The position numbers were made by a program, and so were the translations under genes. Shown here one piece after another: positions 8,772 through 17,819 of a DNA stretch of 64,000 nt. Within the stretch, counting starts at the first letter, position 1, and every line of letters begins with the position of its first letter. The DNA is from Nocardioides luteus (GTDB lineage Bacteria; Actinomycetota; Actinomycetes; Propionibacteriales; Nocardioidaceae), in NCBI RefSeq assembly GCF_014648595.1, contig NZ_BMRK01000013.1, forward strand, positions 1 to 64,000, given 5' to 3'. Below the pieces are notes generated by a model. It worked only from the letters and a program-made list of their open reading frames with translations, was not told the origin of the DNA and searched no databases.

Positions 8772-10496
8772 ATGAGCGACAACCGGTTCCAGGCCAAGCG
8801 CGCCACCCGGACCGAGATCCCCCGACCCAAGAAGGGCGAGGGTCAGTGGGCCCTCGGCTACACCGAGCCGCTGAACAAGAACGAGGAGTCGAAGAAGAAC
8901 GACGACCCGCTCAACGTTCGGGACCGGATCCTCTACACCTACTCCAAGCGGGGCTTCGACTCGATCGACCCGGCCGACATGCGCGGCCGCTTCCGCTGGT
9001 TCGGTCTCTACACGCAGCGCAAGCCCGGCATCGACGGCGGCAAGACCGCGATCCTCGACGAGGAGGAGCTCGACGACCGCTACTTCATGATGCGGGTCCG
9101 CTCCGACGGCAAGCTCCTCTCCCCCGCCGCGGTGCGCACGCTCGGCCAGATCGGCGTCGACTTCGCCCGCAACACCGCCGACATCACCGACCGGCAGAAC
9201 ATCCAGTACCACTGGATCGACATCGAGAACGTCCCGGAGATCTGGTCGCGCCTGGAGGAGGTCGGGCTCCACTCGACCGAGGCCTGCGGTGACTCGCCGC
9301 GTCCGTTCCTCGGCTCCCCGGTCGCCGGCGTCGCCGCCGACGAGATCATCGACGGCACCTCGGCGCTGCGCGAGATCGAGTCCCGCTACCTGGGCGACCC
9401 GGCCTTCTCGAACTTCCCGCGCAAGTTCAAGACCGCTCTCACCGGCCACCCCTCGCACGACGTGGCCCCCGAGATCAACGACGTCGCCTTCGTCGGCACG
9501 GTCCACCCCGAGCACGGCCCCGGCTTCGACGTCTGGGTCGGCGGCGGTCTGTCCACCAATCCGCGCCTGGCCGAGAAGCTCGGTGTGTGGGTGCCGCTCG
9601 ACGAGGTCGCCGACGTGTGGGCCGGCGTCGCCGGCATCTTCCGCGACTACGGCTACCGCCGGCTGCGCTCGCGGGCGCGGCTGAAGTTCCTGGTCGCCGA
9701 CTGGGGCAAGGAGAAGTTCCGCGAGGTCCTCGAGAACGAGTACCTCGAGCGGCCGCTCGTCTCCAACCCCTCCCCCGAGTCGCCGCTGGGTCACCGCGAC
9801 CACGTCGGCATCCACGACCAGAAGGACGGGAAGAAGTACGTCGGGGTCGCCCCGATCGCCGGCCGGATCTCCGGCACCCACCTGGTCGAGCTCGCCGAGG
9901 TCATGGACCGGTTCGGCGTCGAGGGAGCTCGGCTCACTCCGTACCAGAAGATCGTGCTGATCGGGGTCGCTCCCGAGGTCGTCGAGGACTTGGTCCCCGA
10001 GCTGGACCGGATCGGTTTCTCCGCCCGGCCCTCCAACTGGCGCCAGAACACGATGGCCTGCACCGGCATCGAGTTCTGCAAGCTCGCGATCGTGGACACC
10101 AAGGACCGGGCTCGTGACCTGGTCGCCTCGCTCGAGTCGCGGTTCCCCGACCTGGACGCCTCCATCACCGTCAACGTCAACGGCTGCCCCAACGCCTGCG
10201 CGCGCACCCAGGTCGGCGACATCGGGCTCAAGGGCCAGCTCGTCCTCGACGAGGACGGCAACCAGGTCGAGGGCTTCCAGGTGCATCTGGGCGGAGCGAC
10301 CGGGCTGACCGCCAACTTCGGGCGCAAGCTGCGCGCCCACAAGGTCACCTCGGCCGGGCTGGACGACTACATCTCGGCGCTGGTGGTCAACTACCTCGCC
10401 GACCGCGAGGAGGGCGAGACCTTCTCGGCCTGGACCGCGCGGGCCGACGACGTCCTCCTGCGTGGAGAAAAGGTCCTGAGCGAGGTGCCCGCATGA
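8772..10496 (+). CDS. Ferredoxin-dependent nitrite/sulfite reductase
   Basis: Siroheme and [4Fe-4S] enzyme of 574 residues, reducing sulfite to sulfide in this context. Two ferredoxin-like halves are visible. The substrate-binding region includes NTADITDRQNIQYHWIDIE. The cluster/siroheme cysteines are C430 and C436 in ACTGIEFCK and C472 and C476 in CPNACAR, the classical C-x5-C ... C-x3-C pattern. The ATG at 8772 has AAAGG about ten bases upstream. The open frame continues upstream without function. Coupling to cysH and a sirohydrochlorin chelatase makes assimilatory sulfite reduction the likely role rather than nitrite reduction. Confidence 0.93.
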   Translation: MSDNRFQAKRATRTEIPRPKKGEGQWALGYTEPLNKNEESKKNDDPLNVRDRILYTYSKRGFDSIDPADMRGRFRWFGLYTQRKPGIDGGKTAILDEEELDDRYFMMRVRSDGKLLSPAAVRTLGQIGVDFARNTADITDRQNIQYHWIDIENVPEIWSRLEEVGLHSTEACGDSPRPFLGSPVAGVAADEIIDGTSALREIESRYLGDPAFSNFPRKFKTALTGHPSHDVAPEINDVAFVGTVHPEHGPGFDVWVGGGLSTNPRLAEKLGVWVPLDEVADVWAGVAGIFRDYGYRRLRSRARLKFLVADWGKEKFREVLENEYLERPLVSNPSPESPLGHRDHVGIHDQKDGKKYVGVAPIAGRISGTHLVELAEVMDRFGVEGARLTPYQKIVLIGVAPEVVEDLVPELDRIGFSARPSNWRQNTMACTGIEFCKLAIVDTKDRARDLVASLESRFPDLDASITVNVNGCPNACARTQVGDIGLKGQLVLDEDGNQVEGFQVHLGGATGLTANFGRKLRAHKVTSAGLDDYISALVVNYLADREEGETFSAWTARADDVLLRGEKVLSEVPA

Positions 10497-10678
10497 GCGA
10501 GCGCGCCGGAACGCCTTTCCACTGCCCCTTCTGCGGCGAGACCGACCTGTGGCCCCACGAGGCCGCGCACGGGTCCTGGGAGTGCCGTGGCTGCCTGCGG
10601 GCATTCCAGCTGAAGTCGCTGGGCCAGATCTCCAGGAACCACACCTCTCGGGCCACCACGAAGGAGGCGCACGCATGA
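10493..10678 (+). CDS. Small zinc-ribbon-like protein of the sulfite reductase operon
   Basis: A 61-residue protein between the sulfite reductase and cysH, overlapping both by ATGA. Two Cys pairs, HCPFCGETD and WECRGCLRAF, form CxxC-x18-CxxC, a likely small zinc ribbon or an Fe-S/electron carrier site. Short proteins at this position occur in other actinobacterial sulfate assimilation operons. Function is unknown, but the tight coupling implies a role in assembly of, or electron delivery to, the reductases. Confidence 0.8.
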   Translation: MSERAGTPFHCPFCGETDLWPHEAAHGSWECRGCLRAFQLKSLGQISRNHTSRATTKEAHA

Positions 10679-11418
10679 GCATCAGCACAGCAGCCGCCCG
10701 GGCGAACCGCGCGGTCGACACCGAGGGACGTACCCCCGAGGAGCTGCGCGAGATCGTCTCCCACTGGGGCGCCGAGCTCGAGCTGGCCCCGGCCGAGACC
10801 ATCATCGAGTGGGCCGCCGCCACCTTCGGCGAGCGCTTCGCGATCACCTCCTCGATGGGTGACGCGGTCCTGGCCCACCTGGCCTCCAAGGTCGTGCCCG
10901 GGGTCGACGTGGTCTTCCTCGACACCGGCTACCACTTCATCGAGACGATCGGCACCCGCGACGCGGTCGCGGCGACGATGCCGGTCAATCTCCTCACGAT
11001 CACCCCGACGCAGAGCGTGGCCGAGCAGGACGCGGAGTACGGCAAGGACCTCTACCGGACCGACCCCGACCTGTGCTGCGCGCTGCGCAAGGTGAAGCCC
11101 CTGGCCGACTCGCTGGCCTCCTACGACGCCTGGGCCACCGGCCTGCGTCGTGCGGAGACCAAGAACCGGGTCATCGCCCCGGTGATCGGCTGGGACGCAA
11201 AACGTCAGAAGGTCAAGGTCTCGCCGATGGCGCGATGGTCCGACGAGCAGGTAGAGCGATACATCGAGGACAACGGAGTGCTCGTGAACCCGCTCGTCTA
11301 TGACGGCTATCCCTCCATCGGCTGCGCGCCGTGCACCCGCCGGGTCGCCCCCGGCGAGGACCCGCGCAGCGGGCGATGGGCCGGCACCGGCAAGACCGAG
11401 TGCGGCATCCACGCCTGA
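10675..11418 (+). CDS. cysH: Adenylyl-sulfate (APS) reductase, [4Fe-4S] type
   Basis: Reduces APS to sulfite and AMP with thioredoxin. The 247-residue protein carries the C134-C135 pair (DLCCALRKVKPL) and C217-x2-C220 (GCAPC), which ligate the [4Fe-4S] cluster that separates APS reductases from PAPS reductases. The catalytic Cys243 lies in TECGIH near the C-terminus. ITSSMGDAVL forms the nucleotide-binding loop. ATG 10675 overlaps the upstream stop and has AAGGAGG. No ATP sulfurylase gene (cysD/cysN) is in the window. Confidence 0.93.
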   Translation: MSISTAAARANRAVDTEGRTPEELREIVSHWGAELELAPAETIIEWAAATFGERFAITSSMGDAVLAHLASKVVPGVDVVFLDTGYHFIETIGTRDAVAATMPVNLLTITPTQSVAEQDAEYGKDLYRTDPDLCCALRKVKPLADSLASYDAWATGLRRAETKNRVIAPVIGWDAKRQKVKVSPMARWSDEQVERYIEDNGVLVNPLVYDGYPSIGCAPCTRRVAPGEDPRSGRWAGTGKTECGIHA

Positions 11419-11525
11419 ACAGGCCGCTCGACGGGCACTGGAGCCCGTAGGGCACGAGACCGCCCGTAGGGCGCGAACAGACACAGACTTTCGACTTTCC
11501 CAGCAACACCCGAAGGATGATGACA

Positions 11526-12269
11526 ATGGCAGCTCCCGCACTGGTAGCCCTGGCTCACGGCAGCCGCGATCCGCAGTCGGCCGCGACGATCAACGCCCTG
11601 GTCGCCGAGGTACGCGCCCTCCGCCCCGACCTGCGCATCGAGTCCGCTTTCCTCGACCACTCCCGGCCGCGTTTCCAGACCGTCATCGACAAGCTCGTCA
11701 AGGCCGGCCACGACGAGATCGTGGTCGTGCCGCTCCTCCTCACCGAGGCGTTCCACGCCCGCGTGGACGTGCCCTCGGTGATCGCCGAGGCGACCGAGCG
11801 CCACCCCGGCCTGCGCATCCACACCAGTTCGATCCTCGGCCTCGAGAGCGTCTTCCTGCAGGTGCTCGACGAGCGGCTGCGCGCGTCGCTGAAGGCCGCG
11901 CGGGTGCGCGAACTCGACGCCCTGGTGCTGGCCGCAGCCGGCTCCTCGGACTCGCTCGCCAACCAGTCGGTGGCCCGTCTGGCCCGGATCTGGGGTGCCC
12001 ACCACAAGCTGCCGGTCGTGGCTGCGTACGCCTCGGCCGCTCCGCCGGCCACCGGTGAGGCCGTGCGCGCCTTCCGCGCCGAGGGTCGCCGCCACATCGC
12101 TGTCGGCATGCTCTTCCTGGCTCCCGGCCAGCTGCCCGACCGCGCCAAGGAGCTCGCCCTCGAGGCCGGAGCCGTCGCGGTCAGCGACCCGATGGGCGCC
12201 CACCCCGAGGTGGCCCGCACCATCCTGGCCCGCTACGCCGTCGGTGCTGTCGAGCTCGTTCCGGTCTGA
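11526..12269 (+). CDS. Sirohydrochlorin chelatase (CbiX/SirB type)
   Basis: Inserts Fe2+ into sirohydrochlorin to make siroheme, the cofactor of the sulfite reductase in the same operon; a cobaltochelatase role is possible for the family. It is 247 residues with two related halves: LAHGSRDPQSAATINALVAEVR with the first metal-binding His, and a C-terminal repeat starting LVLAAAGSSDSL in which the corresponding His is absent. VVPLLLTEAFHARVDVP holds the second metal ligand. Of three clustered ATGs (11517, 11520, 11526), the last has GAAGG at optimal distance. The 107-base gap after cysH contains the direct repeat GCCCGTAGGGC twice. Confidence 0.85.
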   Translation: MAAPALVALAHGSRDPQSAATINALVAEVRALRPDLRIESAFLDHSRPRFQTVIDKLVKAGHDEIVVVPLLLTEAFHARVDVPSVIAEATERHPGLRIHTSSILGLESVFLQVLDERLRASLKAARVRELDALVLAAAGSSDSLANQSVARLARIWGAHHKLPVVAAYASAAPPATGEAVRAFRAEGRRHIAVGMLFLAPGQLPDRAKELALEAGAVAVSDPMGAHPEVARTILARYAVGAVELVPV

Positions 12270-12280
12270 GCCGCCCTCGC

Positions 12281-12396
12281 TGGTCGAGCCGCGAGCGCCA
12301 GCGAGCGCGTCGAGACCAACACAGTCTCATCGAGCACGTAGGGGACCGTGTTGGTCTCGACACGCCTCCGCCTGGCGGCTCCGGCGGCTCGACCGA
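12281..12396. repeat. REP-like inverted repeat of the TGGTCGAG/GTCGAGACC family
   Basis: Arms TGGTCGAGCC...GTCGAGACCAACAC (12281-12322) and GTGTTGGTCTCGAC...GGCTCGACCGA (from 12348) form a long imperfect inverted repeat with a 25-base loop between two convergent genes. Related elements lie inside recX. It can act as a bidirectional terminator. The rest of the gap to 12415 holds nothing else recognisable. Confidence 0.6.
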
Positions 12397-12415
12397 CAAA
12401 GGGAAGCGTCGAGCG

Positions 12416-12826
12416 TCAGCCGACCTGGTGGGCGAAGATGCGGTCGAGCTCGGCGGTGGCGTCGGTGGTGACCCCACCGTGGACCGGGCCGGGCTGGAGG
12501 ACGGTGCTCTTGGGGGCCTTCAGCAGCCCGAAGCGAGCCGACTCGTTGTCAGAGAGGGCTCGCACTCCGTACGCGGTGGCGCGGATGCCCACGCCGAAGC
12601 CGGAGTGGGCGTCGCCGGCGCAGATCAGGTCCACCGACTCCAGCGCGGCCCGCACCAGGGACAGGTCGAGGCCGGGGGCGAAGGTGGCCAGGCGCTGCTC
12701 GTCGAGGGACCACTTGGCGGCGAGGAACTTCTGCTCGGGGCAGAAGAGCACGACGCCGACGTTGAGGAACTCCTCGCGCTCGGGGCGGGGTACGCAGCGG
12801 AGCACGACGTACTGATAGGCGTCCAT
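12416..12826 (-). CDS. DUF3037 domain protein
   Basis: 136-residue protein of the DUF3037 type, recognisable by the start MDAYQYVVLRCVPRPEREEFLNVGVVLFCPE and by the later ALSDNESARFGLLKAPKSTVLQ. It has no membrane segment. The ATG overlaps the stop of the HipA-like kinase by one base (TGATG), so the two are translationally coupled. DUF3037 genes are commonly found beside HipA-like kinases. Their role is not established and could be as kinase substrate, partner or antidote. Confidence 0.75.
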   Translation of the reverse strand: MDAYQYVVLRCVPRPEREEFLNVGVVLFCPEQKFLAAKWSLDEQRLATFAPGLDLSLVRAALESVDLICAGDAHSGFGVGIRATAYGVRALSDNESARFGLLKAPKSTVLQPGPVHGGVTTDATAELDRIFAHQVG

Positions 12827-13608
12827 CACGCCTCCTGAGCGGGCTCGGCCGCCGGCAGCCACGGGCGCTCGCCGGCGAGGCGGGCGCGGAGGAACGAGAC
12901 GTAGCGCTCCCGCAGCGACTCCGGGGTCTCGTAGCCCGGGACGGGCTCGAGCCACTCGTCGGGTACGTCGGCGAGCACCTTCGTGAGCGTCGCCTCGTCG
13001 AGCCGGGCGGCGAGGTCGTCGCTCTGGGCGAGCGCCTCGGCGGCGTAGGGGCGAAGAACGTGCTCGGAGGTGTCGTAGGGCTGCGCCGCGTAGCGCGCCG
13101 GGTCGCCGCCGCCACCGGGCCAGACGTGGTGGAAGTAGAGCGAGGCGCCGTGGTCGATGACGTAGAGCGCGCCGTTCCACAGCAGCATGTTGGGGTTGCG
13201 CCAGGAGCGGTCGACGTTGGCGATCAGCGCGTCGAGCCACAGGATCCGACCGGCCAGCGCCGGGTCGGGCGAGTAGGCGGCGTCGTAGCCGAAGGCACCG
13301 GCGAGGAAGTCGATGCCGAGGTTGAGCCCGGGGCTCGCGTTGAGGAGGTCCTGGACCTCCTCGTCGGCCTCGTAGCGGGCGATCTCCGGGTCGAGGTCGA
13401 GCACGACCTGGTCGGGGGTCGGGATGTCGAGCGCGCGGCACAGGCCGGTGACGATCACCTCCGCGACCAGCACCCGCAGACCCTGCCCGGCGCCACGGAA
13501 CTTGCAGACATAGGTGCCGAGATCCTCGGCCTCCACGATCCCGGGCAGGCTGCCGCCCTCCCGGAGCGGGGTGACGTACCTCGTCACCCGCACCGTCTCC
13601 AGACTCAC
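12826..13608 (-). CDS. HipA-like kinase
   Basis: 260-residue protein of the HipA-like kinase superfamily. The N-terminal glycine loop and Lys are in YVCKFRGAGQG (about 33-43). The catalytic-loop-like DRSWRNPN is at 134-141, and the metal-binding IDHGAS, in the DFG position, at about 151-156. It is shorter than E. coli HipA and lacks the usual N-terminal HipA_N domain. GTG 13608 is preceded by GGAGGTGG, which fixes the start. It is coupled to the DUF3037 gene, and no HipB-type helix-turn-helix gene is adjacent. Substrate unknown. Confidence 0.72.
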   Translation of the reverse strand: MSLETVRVTRYVTPLREGGSLPGIVEAEDLGTYVCKFRGAGQGLRVLVAEVIVTGLCRALDIPTPDQVVLDLDPEIARYEADEEVQDLLNASPGLNLGIDFLAGAFGYDAAYSPDPALAGRILWLDALIANVDRSWRNPNMLLWNGALYVIDHGASLYFHHVWPGGGGDPARYAAQPYDTSEHVLRPYAAEALAQSDDLAARLDEATLTKVLADVPDEWLEPVPGYETPESLRERYVSFLRARLAGERPWLPAAEPAQEA

Positions 13609-13687
13609 GCGGCCACCTCCGTAGCGCAGGCGGCAGAATACGGACGTGGCCGCGTGTTGCCCTGATGGCTCGCTCGCTGGCGCTCCC

Positions 13688-14530
13688 TCACGAGATGGTG
13701 TCCTCTTCCAGTCGTCTCTTCTCCTCGGCGACGTCGAAGCGGGGCGCCGGCCAGTCGAGGTCGAGGCGATCCAGGGTCTCCAGGAGCAGCTCGCCGATGG
13801 CCAGGTTGCGATACCACTTCTTGTCGCTCGGCACGAGGTACCACGGAGCGTACTCGGTGTTGGTTCGCTCCAGCGCAATCTCGTACGCCTCGCAGTAGCC
13901 GTCCCACAGCTGTCGCTCGTCGATGTCACCGGGGCTGTACTTCCAGTGCTTCGCCGGATCCTCGAGCCGGGCCAGGAGCCGCTTCTTCTGCTCCTTGGGC
14001 GAGATGTGCAGCATGCACTTGAGGATGACGGTGCCCTCGTCGGTCAGGCGCTTCTCGAAGTCGTTGATCGCGCCGTAGCGGCGCTCGATCTCCTCGGGCG
14101 GGGCGAGCTCGCGGACTCGGCCGATCAGCACGTCCTCGTAGTGGGAGCGGTCGAAGACACCGAGGTAGCCCGGCTCCGGCACGGCATTCTGGATACGCCA
14201 CAGGAAGTCCTGGGCACGTTCCTCGTCGGTCGGCGCCTTGAAGCTGGTGATCCGTACGCCGACCGGGTCGACCAGCCCGACGGTGTGCTTGAGCACGCCG
14301 CCCTTGCCGGAGGTGTCCATCCCCTGCAGGACGAGCAGAACCCGGCGGGGATCCTCACCCTCCTTGGAGGCGAACAGCTTGGTCTGCAGCTGGAGCAGGG
14401 TCGGTCCGAGCTCGGCGAGCACCTGCTTGCCGGTCTCCTTGTCGACACCCACGCCGGGGGCGGAGTCGGTGTCGTAGGCGCCCAGGTCCACCGGCCCGGG
14501 CGGCAGCCGCAGCTCGTCGAGAAGGCTCAT
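13688..14530 (-). CDS. PPK2-family polyphosphate:nucleotide phosphotransferase
   Basis: 280-residue single-domain PPK2 enzyme, transferring phosphate between polyphosphate and nucleotides. Walker A is GMDTSGKGG at about 70-78, Walker B is GVFDRSHYEDVL, and the lid region is RLTDEGTVILKCMLHISPKEQKKRLLARLEDPAKHWKYSP. The C-terminal APWYLVPSDKKWYRNLAIGELLLETL is typical. Whether AMP, ADP or GDP is preferred cannot be decided from sequence. It stands alone between a 79-base gap without features and a GNAT gene. Confidence 0.92.
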   Translation of the reverse strand: MSLLDELRLPPGPVDLGAYDTDSAPGVGVDKETGKQVLAELGPTLLQLQTKLFASKEGEDPRRVLLVLQGMDTSGKGGVLKHTVGLVDPVGVRITSFKAPTDEERAQDFLWRIQNAVPEPGYLGVFDRSHYEDVLIGRVRELAPPEEIERRYGAINDFEKRLTDEGTVILKCMLHISPKEQKKRLLARLEDPAKHWKYSPGDIDERQLWDGYCEAYEIALERTNTEYAPWYLVPSDKKWYRNLAIGELLLETLDRLDLDWPAPRFDVAEEKRRLEEDTIS

Positions 14531-14560
14531 GGGTCGACGATAGGCCCGCGGGCCGGTGGT

Positions 14561-15256
14561 TCACCCCAGAACGCGGCGCAGGTCGATCGAGCAGCCGACC
14601 ATCGTGGTCGTCGTGCCGTCGCGCTGGGGCTCGTCGAACCAGGTGCCCTGCTCGAAGCCGACCTTGGCGAGCATCCGCAGGGAGGCTGCGTTGCGGTGGT
14701 CGGGGGCGGCAAAGCAGGCGGTCGCGCCCGGGTAGCGGTCCCGGACGGAGGTGAGCCACACCCACGCCATCCGCGGACCGATCCCGCGGCCGACGAAAGC
14801 GGGCTCGCCGATCGCGTAGTCGAAGCCGATCGCGTCCGGATCAGGGGTGAGCAGCGCGTAGTCCGGCTCGTCGCTGATCCGGTAGTCCTGACAGAAGCCG
14901 ACCGAGCGGCCGTTGACCTCGATCACCCAGAAGGACACGGGCGTCTTGCCGTCGATGTCGGGACCGTAGTTGTCCGCCACCCACTCGGGAGTGGGCTCGC
15001 CGTCGACGGCATACCACTGGTGCACGTGGTCGGCGTTGAGCCAGCGCACCAGGTAGGGCAGGTCGCCGCGGGTCATCGGCCGCAGCGACACCACCGGCAT
15101 CGGGTCGGAGGAGAACTCCTTGACCTCGCCGGAGAGATCCAGAGCGTACGCAGGCCGCCCGGCGATCCTCGTCGCCGCCGCTGCCCAGCTCTCCCCCGGG
15201 CGCGTCACACCGCCGAGACGCTGTGTCCCGGTGTGGACGGCGACCGGCGTGAACAT
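14561..15256 (-). CDS. GNAT-family acetyltransferase (AacA4/IucB-like)
   Basis: 231 residues; the C-terminal 170 form a GNAT domain: LRPMTRGDLPYLVRWLNADHVHQWY, FWVIEVNGRSVGFCQDYR, IGEPAFVGRGIGPRMAWVWL (acetyl-CoA loop GRGIG) and NAASLRMLAKVGFEQG. The pattern resembles aminoglycoside 6'-acetyltransferases and siderophore acetyltransferases, but an antibiotic substrate cannot be claimed. An internal ATG (position 15100) directly before the domain is an alternative start; the N-terminal 50 residues are not recognised. Confidence 0.8.
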   Translation of the reverse strand: MFTPVAVHTGTQRLGGVTRPGESWAAAATRIAGRPAYALDLSGEVKEFSSDPMPVVSLRPMTRGDLPYLVRWLNADHVHQWYAVDGEPTPEWVADNYGPDIDGKTPVSFWVIEVNGRSVGFCQDYRISDEPDYALLTPDPDAIGFDYAIGEPAFVGRGIGPRMAWVWLTSVRDRYPGATACFAAPDHRNAASLRMLAKVGFEQGTWFDEPQRDGTTTTMVGCSIDLRRVLG

Positions 15257-15279
15257 GCACCCAGGCTAACGCCGTCGGG

Positions 15280-15780
15280 TCAGTGGGCCTGGCCGCCACG
15301 GCGGTCGACCAGCGGCGGCTGGGAGGACCACGGAAAGTCGATCCAGCGGTCGGTCAGCTTGTAGACGTAGTCGGCGTTGATCACCGTCCACGGCTTCTCG
15401 AAGATGACCGCGGTGCGAGCCTCGGCGACGTGGCCCTTGCAGAACTCGTGCACGATCTCGAGGGTCTTGCCGGTGTCGGCGACGTCGTCGGCGATCAGCA
15501 CCTTCATCCCGGTCAGGTCGACTGCGGCCGGGGTCGGCGGCAGCATCATCGGCACGTCGAGACGCTCGTTGACGCCGGTGTAGAACTCCACGTTGACCGC
15601 AGACAGGTTCTTCACGTCGAGCGCATAGCCCAGGCCCATCCCGAGGGCGAGGCCACCGCGGGCGATGGAGAGCACGATGTCGGGCTCGTAGCCGCTGTCG
15701 ACGACCTTCTGGGCGATCTCGCGCACCGCGCTGCCGAAGAGGTCGTAGGTCAGGATCTCGCGCTCTTGCTGCTCACTCAC
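15280..15780 (-). CDS. Phosphoribosyltransferase (type I PRTase)
   Basis: 166-residue PRTase. The PRPP-binding motif is VLIADDVADTGKTLEIV and the flexible-loop region ARGGLALGMGLGYAL. It resembles xanthine/hypoxanthine-type PRTases, though the base or a regulatory role is not determined. GTG 15780 overlaps the recX stop (GTGA), so it is coupled to recX. Confidence 0.8.
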   Translation of the reverse strand: MSEQQEREILTYDLFGSAVREIAQKVVDSGYEPDIVLSIARGGLALGMGLGYALDVKNLSAVNVEFYTGVNERLDVPMMLPPTPAAVDLTGMKVLIADDVADTGKTLEIVHEFCKGHVAEARTAVIFEKPWTVINADYVYKLTDRWIDFPWSSQPPLVDRRGGQAH

Positions 15781-16574
15781 AGATCGGATTCTGACATGAG
15801 ATCGCCGGCGGCCTCGTCATCGGCGAGGGCGAGCTCCTCGCGGACGATGCTGAAGGCCACACCGGCTCCGTATCCCTTGCGGGCGAGCATCCCGACCAGG
15901 CGTCGGGTCTTGGTCTGGTCGTCGAAGCGCTCCAGGGAGCGCAGCTTGCGTCGGACCATCCGCCGGCCGGCCTCGCGCTCGTCGTCGGGATCGATCTCGT
16001 CGAGGGCCTCGCGGGCGACCTCGTCGTCGATGCCCTTGCGGCGCAGCTCCTGGGCCAGCGCCCGGCGAGCCAGACCCTTGCCGGGCTGGCGGCTGGCGAT
16101 CCAGGCCCTGGCGAAGGCCTCGTCGTCGATCAGGCCGACCTCTTCGAAGCGGTCCAGCAGCTGTGTCGCCAGCGCCGCCGGGACCTCCTTCTTCTCCAGC
16201 TTGTCGGCGAGCTCCTTGCGACTGCGCGCCTGGCCGGTGAGGGCGTCGAGCAGGATCTTGCGGGCGATCGCCTCGTGATCGGGCTCGGGGCGGTGTCCTG
16301 AGCCTGTCGAAGGGTCGTTCTTGGGGTCTGCGGGGTCCGCTGGGCGGGGTTCGCGCCGGCGGGACCGGGTCGGTCTCGACTCGTCGTCGCTCCTTCGTCG
16401 CGACGACGGCTCGACCGACCGTGGCTGCGGGGTGGTCTCGACAGGCTCGACCACCGGGGACTTGCCGGCCCAGGCCTCGACGCCGAGGGTCACATCTCCC
16501 AGCCAGTCGGGCGCGGGTCGCTCGTCCACCCAGGGGTCCTGGGTGGACGAGCGGTCACGCTTGGACGAAGCCAC
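15777..16574 (-). CDS. recX: RecA regulator RecX with repeat-derived N-terminal extension
   Basis: RecX binds RecA filaments and modulates recombinase and coprotease activity. The conserved three-helix repeats occupy about residues 99-265 (ARKILLDALTGQARSRKELADKL, LIDDEAFARAWIASRQPGKGLARRALAQELRRKG and KGYGAGVAFSIVREEL). The first 98 residues are low complexity. Residues 41-47 (VVEPVET) and 88-93 (DPSTGS) are direct translations of a REP-like DNA repeat, so this extension probably arose by repeat insertion. It follows recA by 13 bases, the usual actinobacterial order. Confidence 0.9.
   Translation of the reverse strand: MASSKRDRSSTQDPWVDERPAPDWLGDVTLGVEAWAGKSPVVEPVETTPQPRSVEPSSRRRSDDESRPTRSRRREPRPADPADPKNDPSTGSGHRPEPDHEAIARKILLDALTGQARSRKELADKLEKKEVPAALATQLLDRFEEVGLIDDEAFARAWIASRQPGKGLARRALAQELRRKGIDDEVAREALDEIDPDDEREAGRRMVRRKLRSLERFDDQTKTRRLVGMLARKGYGAGVAFSIVREELALADDEAAGDLMSESDL
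16295..16458. repeat. REP-like elements inside the recX 5' coding region
   Basis: Palindromic segments include GGTGGTCTCGA...TCGACCACC (16431-16455), a CGACGAC-rich arm ending GGCTCGACCGACC (about 16376-16421) and GTCCTGAGCCTGTCGAAGG (from 16295). They belong to the same TGGTCGAG/GTCGAGACC family as 12281-12396 and stay in frame with recX. Confidence 0.6.
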
Positions 16575-16587
16575 GTGTCAGCTGGGC

Positions 16588-17637
<1,050 letters not shown>

Positions 17638-17714
17638 GTTCTTTCCTTCCTGAGGAGCAGATTTCTTGCTCCTGCCTGCCGCTTGTCCACGTGTCTTCGT
17701 CGTCATCAAGGCAG

Positions 17715-17737
17715 ACGCTAGACGGGACCACCGACAG
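17715..17737 (-). promoter_or_regulatory. RecA-NDp-type (PafBC-dependent, LexA-independent) promoter of recA
   Basis: On the minus strand CTGTCGGTG, eight bases, then TAGCGT matches the mycobacterial RecA-NDp motif tTGTCRGTG-N8-TANNNT at all but one position of the first half. Transcription would start about 70 bases upstream of the recA ATG. Confidence 0.6.
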
Positions 17738-17819
17738 TTTCTGAACGGGACCCTCCGGCACGGTGTTTCACGACCCCTCGCAAAGCACGAATCCAGCTCC
17801 ACCTCCCACCACACTAACC

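Noticed and set aside
12416-13441. DUF3037 gene extended to 341 codons
   Set aside because: The extension is an out-of-frame reading of the HipA-like kinase; the TGATG junction gives the true start.
13646-15364. 572-codon plus-strand frame opposite PPK2 and GNAT
   Set aside because: The translation has no recognisable fold and the opposite strand carries clear PPK2 and GNAT motifs.
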